This document shows, in pieces, positions 1-9,246 of a stretch of 64,000 nt of DNA. A program made the position numbers and the translations under genes. How positions within the stretch are numbered: the first letter of the stretch is position 1; the number at the start of each line of letters is the position of its first letter. The stretch covers positions 1 through 64,000 of the forward strand of contig NZ_FNIR01000014.1 in assembly GCF_900103975.1 (NCBI RefSeq), written 5' to 3'. Below the pieces are notes generated by a model, which was not told where the DNA came from, searched no databases, and was given only the letters and a program-made list of their open reading frames with translations. The DNA is from Klenkia soli (GTDB lineage: Bacteria; Actinomycetota; Actinomycetes; Mycobacteriales; Geodermatophilaceae).

Positions 1-324
1 GCCCGCGGGGTCACCGTCCAACGGGTGCTGTCCGACAACGGGTCTGCCTACCGGTCCTTCGCCTGGCGCGACGCCTGCGCCGGCCTCGGGATCGTGCACA
101 AGCGCACCCGCCCCTACCGGCCACAGACCAACGGCAAGATCGAACGGTTCCACCGCACCATGGCAGAGGGCTGGGCCTACGCCCGCTTCTACGACTCCGA
201 ACAACAACGCCGCGACGCCCTGCCAGGATGGCTGCACTTCTACAACCACCACCGGCCCCACAGCGCCACCGGAGCCCTACCGCCGATCACCCGGCTGGAC
301 AACCTGCCTGGACATCACAACTAG
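1..324 (+). CDS. IS481-type transposase, C-terminal part (cut by window edge)
   Basis: The reading frame is open from base 1 to a TAG at 322-324. It carries the end of a DDE integrase core: an SDNG motif (second acidic residue) and, 36 residues later, the E of NGKIERFHR, the D-35-E spacing typical of IS481/IS3-like transposases. A conserved YNHHRPH motif follows near the C-terminus. The N-terminal HTH and first Asp would lie upstream of the window. Its stop codon shares the four bases CTAG with the stop of the convergent trpD, so no clear IS terminal repeat fits between them. Intactness cannot be judged. Confidence 0.85.
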   Translation, partial: ARGVTVQRVLSDNGSAYRSFAWRDACAGLGIVHKRTRPYRPQTNGKIERFHRTMAEGWAYARFYDSEQQRRDALPGWLHFYNHHRPHSATGALPPITRLDNLPGHHN

Positions 325-1364
325 CGGGCCGACCGGCTGACCTCTGCCCAGCGGGCCAGGAGGGCCTGCGCCCGACCGTCGTCCACCGCCGCCGCGGCGC
401 GCTCCAGGCCGGCCGCGAGCCGGTCGTGCAGCCGGCCCCCGTGCTCGTCGAACGCCACCAGCGCGGCCGCCGCGTTGAGCAGCACGGCGTCCCGCACGGG
501 GCCGCGCTCGCCCGCCACCAGCCGCCGGACGACGTCGGCGTTGGCCGCGGCGTCCCCGCCGCGCAGCGCACCGGGCGCCGACACCGGCAGCCCCAGCGCC
601 GTCGGGTCCACCCGGTCGGCGACGACCTCCCCGTCGCGCACCACCCACACCGCCGACGTCGTCGACGTCGTGAGCTCGTCCAGCCCGTCGTCCCCCCGGA
701 ACACCAGCGCCCGGGAGCCGCGCCCGGCGAGCACCTCGGCCAGCACCGGCGCCATCCGGGCGTCGGCGCAGCCGATGGCCGACGCAGCGGGCCGGGCCGG
801 GTTGCTCAGCGGACCGAGGAAGTTGAAGACCGTGCCGATGCCCATCTCGCGGCGCGGAGCCGCCACGTGCCGCATGCCCGGGTGGAAGACCGGGGCGAAG
901 AAGAACCCGATGCCGGCCTCGGCCACGCAGCGCGCCACCCCCGCGGCCGGCAGGTCGATGACCACGCCCAGCGCCTCGAGGACGTCGGCCGACCCGGAGG
1001 ACGACGACGCCGCCCGGCTGCCGTGCTTGGCCACCGGCACACCGGCCGCGGCCGTCACCACGGCGGCCATCGTCGAGATGTTCACCGTGTCGGCACCGTC
1101 GCTCCCGGTGCCCACGATGTCGACGCACTCCATCGGCAGCGTCACCGGGGTCGCCTTCTCCACCATGGTGGCCGCCATGCCGGCCACCTCCGCCGGCGCC
1201 TCGCCCTTGGCCCGCAGGGCCACCGCGAAACCGGCCACCTGCGCCGGGGTCGCGGCACCGGCCATGATCTCGCGCATGGCCCACGCGGTCTCGGCGGCGG
1301 AGAGGTCCTGCCGGGCGATCAGCCGGCGGAGCAGACCGGGCCAGGTCGGGACGGCCTGCGTCAT
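321..1364 (-). CDS. trpD: Anthranilate phosphoribosyltransferase
   Basis: TrpD transfers phosphoribose from PRPP to anthranilate, the second step of tryptophan synthesis, in the cytoplasm. The 347-aa product has the N-terminal helical domain and the [14 protein letters not shown] motif (about residues 86-99) that binds PRPP/Mg, plus the [15 protein letters not shown] segment that binds anthranilate and phosphate. Length is normal for the family. It lies 7 bp downstream of the receiver-like gene and could be cotranscribed with it. As in Mycobacterium, trpD sits apart from other trp genes and next to ctaE. Its last codons abut a transposase gene, yet the C-terminus looks normal. Confidence 0.95.
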   Translation of the reverse strand: MTQAVPTWPGLLRRLIARQDLSAAETAWAMREIMAGAATPAQVAGFAVALRAKGEAPAEVAGMAATMVEKATPVTLPMECVDIVGTGSDGADTVNISTMAAVVTAAAGVPVAKHGSRAASSSSGSADVLEALGVVIDLPAAGVARCVAEAGIGFFFAPVFHPGMRHVAAPRREMGIGTVFNFLGPLSNPARPAASAIGCADARMAPVLAEVLAGRGSRALVFRGDDGLDELTTSTTSAVWVVRDGEVVADRVDPTALGLPVSAPGALRGGDAAANADVVRRLVAGERGPVRDAVLLNAAAALVAFDEHGGRLHDRLAAGLERAAAAVDDGRAQALLARWAEVSRSAR

Positions 1365-1371
1365 CGTGCGG

Positions 1372-1806
1372 TCACCCGTGCACGGCCGGCCGGCCGGCGT
1401 GGGTGCGCAGCAGGTCGGCGACGACCTCGGGAGCCACCAACGGGTCGACCGGGTGGGCCAGCGTGGCCTCGGCCATCGACCAGTGCGCCAACCACCGGTC
1501 GGCCTGCCGGGCGATGAGCACCAGCACGGGCGGGCAGTCCGTGATCTCGTGCTTGAGCTGGCGGCCGATGCCCATGCCTCCGGTCGGCTGCGCCTCGCCG
1601 TCGAGGATGCAGAGGTCGACCCCGCCTCCGTCGACGGCGGCCACGACCTCGGCGCCGGTGGCGCACTCCAGGTACCGGACCGGGCCGACGTCGGCCGCGG
1701 GGTGCGTGCCGACGGCGGTGCGGACGGCGTCCCGGACCTCGGCCCGGTGGCTGAAGACCACCACTGATCGGGGTCCTGTTCCGGCCGGTGCGGCAGCGCT
1801 GCTCAC
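1372..1806 (-). CDS. Receiver-like (CheY-fold) protein without output domain
   Basis: The 144-aa product resembles a stand-alone response-regulator receiver. It has a VVVFSHR beta strand, a central strand ending in an acidic residue ([10 protein letters not shown], likely phospho-acceptor position) and a C-terminal alpha/beta part. No DNA-binding output domain follows. Longer upstream frames exist, but the GTG at 1806 is preceded by TAGGGT at 1814-1819 with 7 nt between, the leaderless signature, so I start there. It is divergent from ctaE and directly upstream of trpD. The partner is unknown, and the usual Lys of the receiver fold is not obvious. Confidence 0.7.
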   Translation of the reverse strand: MSSAAAPAGTGPRSVVVFSHRAEVRDAVRTAVGTHPAADVGPVRYLECATGAEVVAAVDGGGVDLCILDGEAQPTGGMGIGRQLKHEITDCPPVLVLIARQADRWLAHWSMAEATLAHPVDPLVAPEVVADLLRTHAGRPAVHG

Positions 1807-1813
1807 GGGGTCG

Positions 1814-1819
1814 ACCCTA
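1814..1819 (-). promoter_or_regulatory. -10 element of a leaderless promoter (receiver-like gene)
   Basis: Minus-strand TAGGGT ends 7 nt before the GTG start at 1806, so transcription should begin at or next to the start codon. Confidence 0.6.
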
Positions 1820-2060
1820 GTGCCCGCCACCCCCCGGTGGGCGCCCGCTCCGTCGGCCACCCAGATCACGGACAGGTCACGCCGGGCCCCGGACGCGACC
1901 CGCCGCGCCACCCCGGACCGGGCCCGGGCGGCCGCTGCCCAGGGTGATCGCCACGTCGCACGGGGCATCCGGCGCCACCGGACGCACAGCCGGCTCCCGG
2001 CTTCGCCACGCCGTTGCACCCGCACTCGTCGGTCGGCTGCGCCGATGCCATGATGGCGCT

Positions 2061-2675
2061 GTGACAACGGCCCCCGTGGCGAGCAGCACCTTCGACACTT
2101 CGCGGGTGCACTCCCTGACCCGACCGAACATGGTCAGCGTCGGCACGATCATCTGGCTCGCCAGCGAGCTGATGTTCTTCGCCGGTCTGTTCGCCATGTA
2201 CTTCACCGCGCGCGCCCGCGCGGGCGACCCGTGGCCTCCGCCGCCCACCGAGCTCGACCTGCCCTACGCGGTCTTCTTCACCACCGTGCTGGTCGCCTCG
2301 TCCATCACCTGCCAGCTCGGCGTCTTCGCCGCCGAGCAGGGCAACGTGTACGGGCTGCGCCGCTGGTTCACGATCACGTTCGTGATGGGCCTGGTGTTCG
2401 TCCTGGGCCAGGCCAACGAGTACCGCGTGCTGGTCACCGAGCACGCGACCACGATCTCGTCGTCCACCTACGGGTCGGTCTTCTTCCTCACGACCGGGTT
2501 CCACGGCCTGCACGTCATCGGTGGCCTCATCGCCTTCGTGTTCGTGCTCATGCGGTCCACGATGGGCCGCTTCACGCCAGCGCAGGCGACCTCGGCGATC
2601 GTGGTCTCCTACTACTGGCACTTCGTCGACGTCGTGTGGATCGGGCTCTTCGCCACGATCTACCTGATCCGCTAG
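2061..2675 (+). CDS. ctaE: Cytochrome c oxidase subunit III
   Basis: CtaE is the third core subunit of the aa3-type terminal oxidase in the actinobacterial bc1-aa3 supercomplex in the plasma membrane. The 204-aa product has five predicted membrane helices, with [17 protein letters not shown] near residue 33 and the family motif [10 protein letters not shown] near residue 152. The GTG at 2061 is chosen because the family motif start ([13 protein letters not shown]) follows at the right distance; upstream codons look random. It heads the ctaE-qcrC-qcrA-qcrB cluster, 7 bp before qcrC, as in Mycobacterium and Corynebacterium. A CATGAT hexamer 6 nt upstream could be a -10. Confidence 0.95.
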   Translation: MTTAPVASSTFDTSRVHSLTRPNMVSVGTIIWLASELMFFAGLFAMYFTARARAGDPWPPPPTELDLPYAVFFTTVLVASSITCQLGVFAAEQGNVYGLRRWFTITFVMGLVFVLGQANEYRVLVTEHATTISSSTYGSVFFLTTGFHGLHVIGGLIAFVFVLMRSTMGRFTPAQATSAIVVSYYWHFVDVVWIGLFATIYLIR

Positions 2676-2682
2676 GGAACCG

Positions 2683-3570
2683 GTGTCCACCACGAACCCC
2701 ACCTCCGACGCCCCGAACGCCGAGGGCCGCACCACCGGGCTCCGCGCGCGGTTCGGCCGCCGTGCGACCGGTGCGCCGGCCAGCGCCGCCCGGCTCCGTC
2801 GCCGCTCCAAGCAGCGCCGTCGCCTCGCCAACGTCGCCGGCCTCATGGCCGCCCTGGTGCTCACCGGTGTCGGCTACTCGGCCCTGGCGCCGGCCAACGC
2901 GGCCGACGACGCCGTCGCCGGCCAGTCCTCGGCCGAGGCCGCGGGCCAGGCGCTCTACGAGCGCAGCTGCATCAGCTGCCACGGGTCGAACCTGCAGGGC
3001 GTCTCCGACCGCGGCCCCTCGCTGATCGGCGTCGGCGAGGCCTCGGTCTACTTCCAGGTGCACACCGGCCGCATGCCGCTGGTCCGCCAGGAGGCCGACG
3101 CCGCCCGCAAGCCCCCGGTCTTCGACGACGCCCAGATCGAGCAGCTGATGGCCTACATCCAGGCCAACGGCGGTGGCCCGACCCTCCCCTCGGGCGACCT
3201 GCGCGACGGCGACCTGGCCGAGGGCGGTGAGCTGTTCCGGCTCAACTGCGCGAGCTGCCACAACTTCGTCGGCGAGGGCGGCGCGCTGTCCTCCGGCAAG
3301 GCCGCACCGAGCCTGGCCGACGCGAACGACCTCGAGATCTACGCCGCGATGCTCTCCGGCCCCGAGAACATGCCGGTCTTCGGGGACAACCAGCTCACCC
3401 CGGAGCAGAAGCGCTCGATCATCGACTACGTGCAGACCCTCAAGGAGCAGGCCGACCCCGGCGGCGCCGGCATCGGCCGCGCCGGCCCGGTCTCCGAGGG
3501 CCTGGTCATCTGGGTCGTCGGCATCGGCGCCCTGCTGTTCGGCATCTTCTGGATGGGGACGAAGGCGTGA
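2683..3570 (+). CDS. qcrC: Dihaem cytochrome c subunit of the bc1 complex
   Basis: QcrC is the actinobacterial cytochrome cc that passes electrons from the Rieske centre directly to the oxidase, replacing a mobile cytochrome c. The 295-aa product has a basic N-terminus, a membrane segment at about 50-72, two class I haem sites (CISCH 96-100 and CASCH 189-193) and a C-terminal membrane anchor at about 271-291. The start is GTG. Its end overlaps the qcrA start by 4 bp (GTGA), which indicates translational coupling. Two haem sites in one chain are diagnostic for this lineage. Confidence 0.96.
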   Translation: MSTTNPTSDAPNAEGRTTGLRARFGRRATGAPASAARLRRRSKQRRRLANVAGLMAALVLTGVGYSALAPANAADDAVAGQSSAEAAGQALYERSCISCHGSNLQGVSDRGPSLIGVGEASVYFQVHTGRMPLVRQEADAARKPPVFDDAQIEQLMAYIQANGGGPTLPSGDLRDGDLAEGGELFRLNCASCHNFVGEGGALSSGKAAPSLADANDLEIYAAMLSGPENMPVFGDNQLTPEQKRSIIDYVQTLKEQADPGGAGIGRAGPVSEGLVIWVVGIGALLFGIFWMGTKA

Positions 3571-4673
3571 GCACCCACGACCGGCCCGGGTCCGACCCGA
3601 GCGACGAGCCGGGCATGCAGTACGGCGGCCCGGACGACGACTTCTCGCCCGAGCGCCTGGCGGGCATGCAGCGCGAGGACCTCAACCGCCTCGGCGCCCG
3701 CTACGACGGCGTCGAGGTCCTGCACGTCGACCCGCCGCCGCCGCCGGGCTCCGGCCTGGAGAAGCAGGCCGAGCGCCAGGTGGCCATGGCCTTCGGGCTC
3801 GCCGGCCTGTTCGCCCTGGCCTTCGCGGTCGTCTACTTCGGCTCCAACTGGTTCCTGCCCGACTGGCAGTGGGCCTCCGAGGACAACGGCTGGAGCGCGC
3901 TCTACACCCCGCTCCTGGGTCTCACCATGGGCGGCGCGCTGATCTTCATCGGCGTCGGCCTGGTGCTGTTCGTCAAGAAGCTGCTGCCCCACGAGACCGC
4001 CGTGCAGGACAAGCACGACGGCTCCCAGTTCGACCGGGCCACCACCGCGGCCACCCTCATGGGCGGGCTGGACAAGACCGGCTTCCCGCGGCGCAAGATG
4101 ATCGGCCGCAGCCTCGGCTTCGCCGGCGGCGCCCTGGGCCTGATGCTCATCGCCCCGCTGGGCGGTCTGATCAAGAACCCGAACAAGGGCAACCCGCTGG
4201 GCACCACCGAGTGGGCCGAAGGCGTTCGTCTCGTCCGCGACGACGGCACCCCGATCCGCCCCGGTGACCAGGAGCCGGGCTCGCTCGAGACGGTCTTCCC
4301 GGCCGTCGAGGGCGGCAACCGCGCCGCCGACGCCGCCACGATGCTGATCCGGCTCCGCCCCGAGCAGATGGCCGCGCTCGAGCCCCGCGAGGGCCAGGCC
4401 GACTTCGGCTACGGCGACTACGTCGCCTACTCCAAGATCTGCACGCACGCCGGGTGCCCGGTGTCGCTGTACGAGCAGGAGACCAGCCGCATCCTCTGCC
4501 CCTGCCACCAGTCGCAGTTCGACGTCATCCAGGGCGCCAAGCCCGTGTTCGGCCCGGCCACGCGCTCCCTGCCGGAACTGCCGATTACGCTGGATGACGA
4601 GGGGTACTTCGTCGCGCGCAGCGACTACATTGAGGCTGTTGGCCCCACCTACTGGAACCGAGAGCGGATCTGA
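3567..4673 (+). CDS. qcrA: Rieske iron-sulfur subunit of the bc1 complex
   Basis: QcrA carries the [2Fe-2S] centre that oxidises menaquinol. The 368-aa product has an acidic N-terminal tail, three membrane helices (roughly residues 73-90, 112-137 and 175-195; actinobacterial Rieske proteins have three rather than one), then a periplasmic Rieske fold. Cluster ligands are C292/H294 in CTHAGC and C311/H314 in CPCH, with C297 and C313 placed for the disulfide. A GTG start overlaps qcrC, and its TGA overlaps the ATG of qcrB. Confidence 0.96.
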   Translation: MSTHDRPGSDPSDEPGMQYGGPDDDFSPERLAGMQREDLNRLGARYDGVEVLHVDPPPPPGSGLEKQAERQVAMAFGLAGLFALAFAVVYFGSNWFLPDWQWASEDNGWSALYTPLLGLTMGGALIFIGVGLVLFVKKLLPHETAVQDKHDGSQFDRATTAATLMGGLDKTGFPRRKMIGRSLGFAGGALGLMLIAPLGGLIKNPNKGNPLGTTEWAEGVRLVRDDGTPIRPGDQEPGSLETVFPAVEGGNRAADAATMLIRLRPEQMAALEPREGQADFGYGDYVAYSKICTHAGCPVSLYEQETSRILCPCHQSQFDVIQGAKPVFGPATRSLPELPITLDDEGYFVARSDYIEAVGPTYWNRERI

Positions 4674-6349
4674 TGGCTACTGCGGTCGCGCCGGGACAGC
4701 CGGCTACGAAGATCGGCAAGGCAGCAACCGAGATCGACGAGCGTCTCATCGTCGCCGGTCCGCTCCGCCGCACGCTCAACAAGGTGTTCCCCGACCACTG
4801 GTCGTTCCTGCTCGGTGAGATCGCGCTCTACTCGTTCATCATCCTGCTGCTGTCGGGTACCTACCTGACCTTCTTCTTCGACGCGTCGATGGCCGAGGTG
4901 CCCTACCAGGGCTCCTACGCCCCGCTGCGCGGCGTCGAGATGTCGCAGGCCTACGAGTCCACGCTGTCGCTGAGCTTCGACGTCCGCGGTGGTCTGTTCA
5001 TCCGGCAGATCCACCACTGGGCCGCCCTGCTGTTCGTCGCCTCGATCGTGGTGCACCTGCTGCGCATCTTCTTCACCGGCGCGTTCCGCAAGCCCCGCGA
5101 GACCAACTGGGGCATCGGCGTCGTGCTGCTGGTGCTGGCGCTGCTCATGGGCGTCACCGGCTACTCGATGCCCGACGACCTGCTCTCGGGCACCGGCCTG
5201 CGGATCATCTCGGCGATCCTGCTGTCGATCCCGGTGATCGGGACGTGGGCGCACTGGGCGGTCTTCGACGGCGACTACGTCGGCGACGCGATCATCGGGC
5301 GCTTCTACATCGTCCACGTGCTGATCCTGCCGGCGATCATCCTGGCGCTGATCGCGGTCCACCTGCTCCTGCTGATCAAGCAGAAGCACACCCAGTTCCC
5401 CGGGCCCGGCCGCACCGAGCACAACGTGGTCGGCAACCGGCTCTTCCCGGCCTTCGCCGGCAAGGCGACCGCGCTGTTCTTCATCGTCTTCGGCCTCTGC
5501 GCCGCCCTCGGTGGTCTGGTGCAGATCAACCCCATCTGGCTGTGGGGGCCCTACAACCCGGCCCAGGTGTCGGCGGGGTCCCAGCCCGACTGGTACATCG
5601 GCTTCCTGGACGGCTCCACGCGTCTGATGCCCGCCTGGGACATCAACCTGCCCGGTGACTACACGATCCCGGCGCTCTTCTGGCCGACGGTCGTGGTGGC
5701 CGGTGCGATGTTCACCGTGCTGGCGCTCTACCCCCAGCTCGAGCGCAAGCTCACCGGCGACACCGCGTCGCACCACCTGCTGCAGCGGCCGCGCGACGTC
5801 CCGGTGCGCACCTCGGTGGGCGCCATGGCCCTGGCGTTCTACTGCGTGCTGTGGATGTCGGGCGGCAACGACCTCATCGCCGACAAGTTCGACATCAGCC
5901 TCAACGCGATGACCTGGGTCGGCCGCATCGGCATGGTCATCATCCCGCCGATCGCCTACATGATCAGCTACCGCATCTGCCTGGGCCTGCAGAAGCACGA
6001 CCGCGAGGTCCTGGAGCACGGCATCGAGACCGGCGTGATCCGTCGTCTGCCGAGCGGTGAGTTCATCGAGGTGCACCAGCCGCTGGGCCCGGTCGACGAG
6101 CACGGCCACGGTCAGCTGACCTACGCCGGCGCTCCGGTGCCGAAGAAGATGAACCAGGTCGGGGGCGCCCGCCGTGCGGTCAAGGGCTTCTTCAAGCCGA
6201 TCGAGCAGCCCGCCCAGGTCGAGCTCGAGGCGCAGCAGGAGCGCCGCGGTCTGGCAGCCGCCGAGTCCGACGAGCACGTCACCTCGGGCCGGCCGTCCGA
6301 GGGTGGTCGTCCCTCCGAGGGCGGACGCCCGCAGGACCCGCGCGACTGA
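4673..6349 (+). CDS. qcrB: Cytochrome b subunit of the bc1 complex
   Basis: QcrB is the cytochrome b that holds two b haems and both quinone sites. The 558-aa protein has the expected helices and the pairs of His ligands ([15 protein letters not shown] in helix B, and H residues in the [16 protein letters not shown] stretch). A long hydrophilic C-terminal tail ends in a repeated SEGGRP motif. The tail is usual in actinobacterial QcrB (about 540-560 aa). A strong hairpin ends the transcript 18 bp later. QcrB is the known target of Q203-type inhibitors in mycobacteria. Confidence 0.96.
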   Translation: MATAVAPGQPATKIGKAATEIDERLIVAGPLRRTLNKVFPDHWSFLLGEIALYSFIILLLSGTYLTFFFDASMAEVPYQGSYAPLRGVEMSQAYESTLSLSFDVRGGLFIRQIHHWAALLFVASIVVHLLRIFFTGAFRKPRETNWGIGVVLLVLALLMGVTGYSMPDDLLSGTGLRIISAILLSIPVIGTWAHWAVFDGDYVGDAIIGRFYIVHVLILPAIILALIAVHLLLLIKQKHTQFPGPGRTEHNVVGNRLFPAFAGKATALFFIVFGLCAALGGLVQINPIWLWGPYNPAQVSAGSQPDWYIGFLDGSTRLMPAWDINLPGDYTIPALFWPTVVVAGAMFTVLALYPQLERKLTGDTASHHLLQRPRDVPVRTSVGAMALAFYCVLWMSGGNDLIADKFDISLNAMTWVGRIGMVIIPPIAYMISYRICLGLQKHDREVLEHGIETGVIRRLPSGEFIEVHQPLGPVDEHGHGQLTYAGAPVPKKMNQVGGARRAVKGFFKPIEQPAQVELEAQQERRGLAAAESDEHVTSGRPSEGGRPSEGGRPQDPRD

Positions 6350-6366
6350 TCCACCGCACCACCGCA

Positions 6367-6403
6367 CAGCGGGCCCCCTCCCCCACCGGGAGGGGGCCCG
6401 CTG
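6367..6403 (+). terminator. Intrinsic-type hairpin after qcrB
   Basis: Perfect 16-bp inverted repeat (6367-6382 and 6388-6403) with a 5-nt loop, placed 18 bp after the qcrB stop. There is no T-run, as is usual in high-GC actinobacteria. Confidence 0.8.
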
Positions 6404-6743
6404 TCGTCCGGGGCCACGGCGTCCTCCTGAGGGCCTTGCCGTGCGGTCCGGATGACCGGGTCGTCCGGACCGAGGCCCACACCGCCGGGACGCACGGTGG
6501 CCGCGACGGGCGTACGGCCACCGCGCGCCCACGGCGGCGGACCCTGTGCTCGGTCCGGGTCGCCCTCCCCCGCGCGCCGGGTGTCCACCGGTCCGCGCGG
6601 GCATCGGCGACCGGCAGCGCGCGCCCTCAGCGGTTTCCCGGGTGCCCCCGGTGGCCGTGCACCGGGTACCGCACGTGGGTGCCGGTACCGGCGAGATCCC
6701 CAGGATGCGGGGCGCGACGGGGACGGCGACGTCCTCCTGCACG

Positions 6744-6790
6744 GGAGTCCGTCCCCCTCCACCAGATCTGACCCAGGGGGATGGAGTTCC
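6744..6790. repeat. Intergenic hairpin repeat, copy 1
   Basis: The noncoding stretch between qcrB and ctaF (6350-6895, 546 bp) holds the two flanking terminators and this imperfect hairpin (arms 6744-6758 and 6775-6790). Its first 19 bases recur exactly at 27529-27547 before leuS, also as a hairpin. A second short dyad, CCCATGAG-TG-CTCATGGG, lies at 6816-6833. I see no gene in the stretch. Confidence 0.55.
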
Positions 6791-6847
6791 GCGCACCCCC
6801 CTGATCCACGCTGCCCCCATGAGTGCTCATGGGAGTGCCCAGGACGA

Positions 6848-6884
6848 CGGAGGGCCCCCCACGCGGTACGTGGGGGGCCCTCCG
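6848..6884 (-). terminator. Hairpin after ctaF
   Basis: Perfect 16-bp inverted repeat (6848-6863 and 6869-6884) with a 5-nt loop, 11 bp beyond the ctaF stop on the minus strand. Confidence 0.8.
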
Positions 6885-6895
6885 AGTCGTGCAGG

Positions 6896-7297
6896 TCAGC
6901 TGTGCGCGTTCTGCCCGGTGTAGTACTCGAACAGCAGGCCACCGATGGTGATCAGCAGCGCGGCGCCGGCCATGAGGATCAACCACACGTGGAAGAAGGC
7001 CAGCGCCAGACCCATCATCGCGGCCGACAGCGCCAGGCCGAAGGGCCAGTAGCTCCCCGGCGAGAAGAAGCCCAGCTCGCCCGCGCCGTCGGCGATCTCG
7101 GCGTCCTTGAGGTCCTCGGGGCGCGAGTCGATGCGCCGGGCCACGAACCAGAAGAAGCCACCGATCAGGCCCAGCAGCCCGGCCGAGAGCGCCAGCGCCG
7201 TGGTGCCGATCGGCTCGCGCGACCAGAAGCCGTAGACGACCGCCGCGACGACCGCGAACAGCGCGATCAGGTTGAAGATGAGCGCTTCGACCTTCAC
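6896..7297 (-). CDS. ctaF: Cytochrome c oxidase subunit IV, actinobacterial type
   Basis: CtaF is a small membrane subunit of the actinobacterial aa3 oxidase. The 133-aa product has four hydrophobic segments: residues 5-24, 33-52, 84-101 and 103-125. The hydrophilic loop RRIDSRPEDLKDAEIADGAGELG is characteristic of the family. It lies 39 bp downstream of ctaC on the same strand and is surely cotranscribed with it. The catalytic subunit gene ctaD is not in the window and must be elsewhere, as in mycobacteria. Confidence 0.92.
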   Translation of the reverse strand: MKVEALIFNLIALFAVVAAVVYGFWSREPIGTTALALSAGLLGLIGGFFWFVARRIDSRPEDLKDAEIADGAGELGFFSPGSYWPFGLALSAAMMGLALAFFHVWLILMAGAALLITIGGLLFEYYTGQNAHS

Positions 7298-7336
7298 GGT
7301 CGGTCCTCCCGCTGCTGGATGGGGGTGGGGGTCACG

Positions 7337-8218
7337 TCAGTTCCCGGCGGCGTCGAGCCGCTGGGACTCGGTGAGCTGGTCGAAGGGCTGCGTGGTGGTC
7401 GCGGTGCCGTCCTGGCCGATGCTCTCGAGCGCGTCGTGCGTGGACTGGCCGGCCTCACGGGCGGCGAGGTACTCGTCGTACTGCTCGCCGGTGACCGCAC
7501 GGACCTCGAAGTTCATGTTGGCGTGGTAGGTGCCGCACAGCTCGGCGCAGCGGCCCACGAAGGCGCCCTGCTCGCGGACGGTCACCTCGAAGACGTTGTC
7601 GCGGCCGTTCTCGTTGCCCGGGATGACGTCGAGCTTGAAGAGGAACTCGGGCACCCAGAACGAGTGGATGACGTCGGCCGAGGCGACCTCGAAGCGGATG
7701 GTCTGGTCGACCGGGACAACCAGGATCGGGATCTCGGTGCTGGACCCGGTCGTGCTCACCGGGGTACCGCCGTTGGACTCGGTGGTCTCCGGGTAGACGA
7801 ACTGCCAGTTCCACTTGAAGGCGTTGACGGCGATGGTCACGTCGGGGTTGTCGCTGCGCTCCTGGACCTTGTTCTGCACGACGACCGTGTAGAAGAACAG
7901 GACGGCGATCATCACGAACGGGACGATCGTGTAGACGATCTCCAGCGGCAGGTTGTAGGCCGTCTGCTTGGGCAGCTCGTCGCCGCGCTTGCGGTGCCGC
8001 ACCATCGACCAGAAGATCAGCGCCCACACCGCGATGCCGACGATCAGGGCGGCGATGACCGAACCGGTCCACAGGTGGCGCATCTGCTCGGCCTGGTCGG
8101 TGACGCCCTCGGGCCACCCGAACCGCCAGAACTCGTTGTTCAGATCGCACCCGCCGAGGGTGAGAACGGCCAGGACGCCGAGCGCGGCGACCCGCGCGAG
8201 CTTGCTCCGTCGAGCCAC
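7337..8218 (-). CDS. ctaC: Cytochrome c oxidase subunit II
   Basis: CtaC carries the CuA centre that receives electrons from QcrC. The 293-aa product starts at GTG 8218, chosen because it gives a short basic N-terminus and a lipoprotein signal ending in LGGC (lipobox about residues 19-22). Two membrane helices follow at about 50-75 and 95-120. The CuA ligands lie in HSFWVPEF and in CAELCGTYHANM. Upstream frame extension gives low-quality sequence. It forms an operon with ctaF. Confidence 0.94.
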   Translation of the reverse strand: MARRSKLARVAALGVLAVLTLGGCDLNNEFWRFGWPEGVTDQAEQMRHLWTGSVIAALIVGIAVWALIFWSMVRHRKRGDELPKQTAYNLPLEIVYTIVPFVMIAVLFFYTVVVQNKVQERSDNPDVTIAVNAFKWNWQFVYPETTESNGGTPVSTTGSSTEIPILVVPVDQTIRFEVASADVIHSFWVPEFLFKLDVIPGNENGRDNVFEVTVREQGAFVGRCAELCGTYHANMNFEVRAVTGEQYDEYLAAREAGQSTHDALESIGQDGTATTTQPFDQLTESQRLDAAGN

Positions 8219-8473
8219 TGCCCGCTGCCTCCTTGTTCCTCCGCGCGGCGGGTGCTGCGCGGTACGGCTCCGTGTTGGTGGAGCGGTGGCCCTCTCGGTC
8301 TCCCGACAGGTCCTGCCCACCCCGACCACAGTCACGGCGAGCGTAGCCGACCGCACCCGGGCGGCGACCCCTGGCCGGGAGGCCCGCCGCCGGGGTGTCG
8401 TGGACCCCGGGCCGGCCCGTGCGACCGGGCTGTGACCTACCTCGTGGGCGCCGGGACCGGCAGGTGCGACGGC

Positions 8474-8479
8474 TACAGT
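8474..8479 (+). promoter_or_regulatory. -10 element of a leaderless promoter
   Basis: TACAGT ends 7 nt before the GTG at 8487. The 268-bp gap between ctaC and this gene holds divergent promoters; nothing else stands out. Confidence 0.6.
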
Positions 8480-8486
8480 CGAGGGC

Positions 8487-8846
8487 GTGCTCCCCCGGTT
8501 GTTGACCCCGCGCTGGGTGCTGCTGCACCTGCTGGTGGCCGCCCTGTTCGTGGCGACGTTCTTCCTGGGCTACTGGCAGCTGACCAAGGCCGAGAACGGC
8601 GGCGGCGCGGTCAACTGGAGCTATGCCCTGCAGTGGCCGCTCTACGGGTTCATGGGGCTCTTCTTCTACGCGAAGATGGTCAAGGTCGAGCTCAACCGCG
8701 ACCCGGACGAGGACGAGCCCGGCCAGGACGTCGTCCTGTACCAGCGCCCCCGCATCGACACCACCGGCGACCCCGAGCTGGCCGCCTACAACCGCTACCT
8801 GGCCGAGCTCAACGAGAAGGCACTGCGAGGACGAGATGGCAGCTGA
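8487..8846 (+). CDS. Small membrane protein of unknown function
   Basis: The 119-aa product has two hydrophobic segments (residues 10-30 and 46-64) and a charged cytoplasmic tail rich in Asp, Glu and Arg. It is leaderless (TACAGT 7 nt upstream of GTG). Its end overlaps the start of the next membrane protein gene by 11 bp, so the two form an operon. A similar small membrane protein gene lies between the oxidase and asnB genes in mycobacteria. The GYWQL motif in helix 1 recalls SURF1 oxidase assembly factors, but the protein is far too short to be one. Confidence 0.8.
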   Translation: MLPRLLTPRWVLLHLLVAALFVATFFLGYWQLTKAENGGGAVNWSYALQWPLYGFMGLFFYAKMVKVELNRDPDEDEPGQDVVLYQRPRIDTTGDPELAAYNRYLAELNEKALRGRDGS

Positions 8847-9201
8847 GCCCACCACCGCCCCCCGCCCGGGCGGGAAGACCTGGGAGCAGCGCAAGATCCC
8901 GGCCGCCCTGCTGCGCTACCGGGTCATGGCCTACGTCGTCGGCGTCCTGCTCGCCGTGCTGGTGCTCGTCGCGATGCCGCTGAAGTACTTCGGCGACCAG
9001 CCCCGGCCGGTCGAGATCATCGGCACGCTGCACGGCTTCCTCTACGCGATCTTCCTGCTCACCGCGTTCGACCTCGCGCTGCGCGCCCGGTGGACGGCCA
9101 AGGGCATCCTCGGCGTCCTGCTCGCCGGCACCATCCCGTTCCTGTCCTTCGTGGCCGAGCGGATCGTGACACGCAGGACCCGCGCCGGCGAACGCGTCTG
9201 A
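8836..9201 (+). CDS. DUF3817 family membrane protein
   Basis: The 121-aa product has three hydrophobic segments: residues 30-48, 62-82 and 86-108. The PLKYFGD...EIIGTLHGFLYAIFLLTAFDLA stretch matches the DUF3817 pattern, in which a conserved His sits in the second helix. No function is established. The ATG at 8836 lies inside the end of the preceding gene, a typical coupled arrangement, and asnB begins 45 bp later. Confidence 0.82.
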   Translation: MAAEPTTAPRPGGKTWEQRKIPAALLRYRVMAYVVGVLLAVLVLVAMPLKYFGDQPRPVEIIGTLHGFLYAIFLLTAFDLALRARWTAKGILGVLLAGTIPFLSFVAERIVTRRTRAGERV

Positions 9202-9246
9202 TCCCGGGCCCCGCGCCCACCCCCGACCCCCGGAGACCTGACCCCG

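Noticed and set aside
228-1517. Long plus-strand frames opposite trpD and the receiver-like gene
   Set aside because: Arg/Pro-rich antisense translations; TrpD motifs lie on the minus strand.
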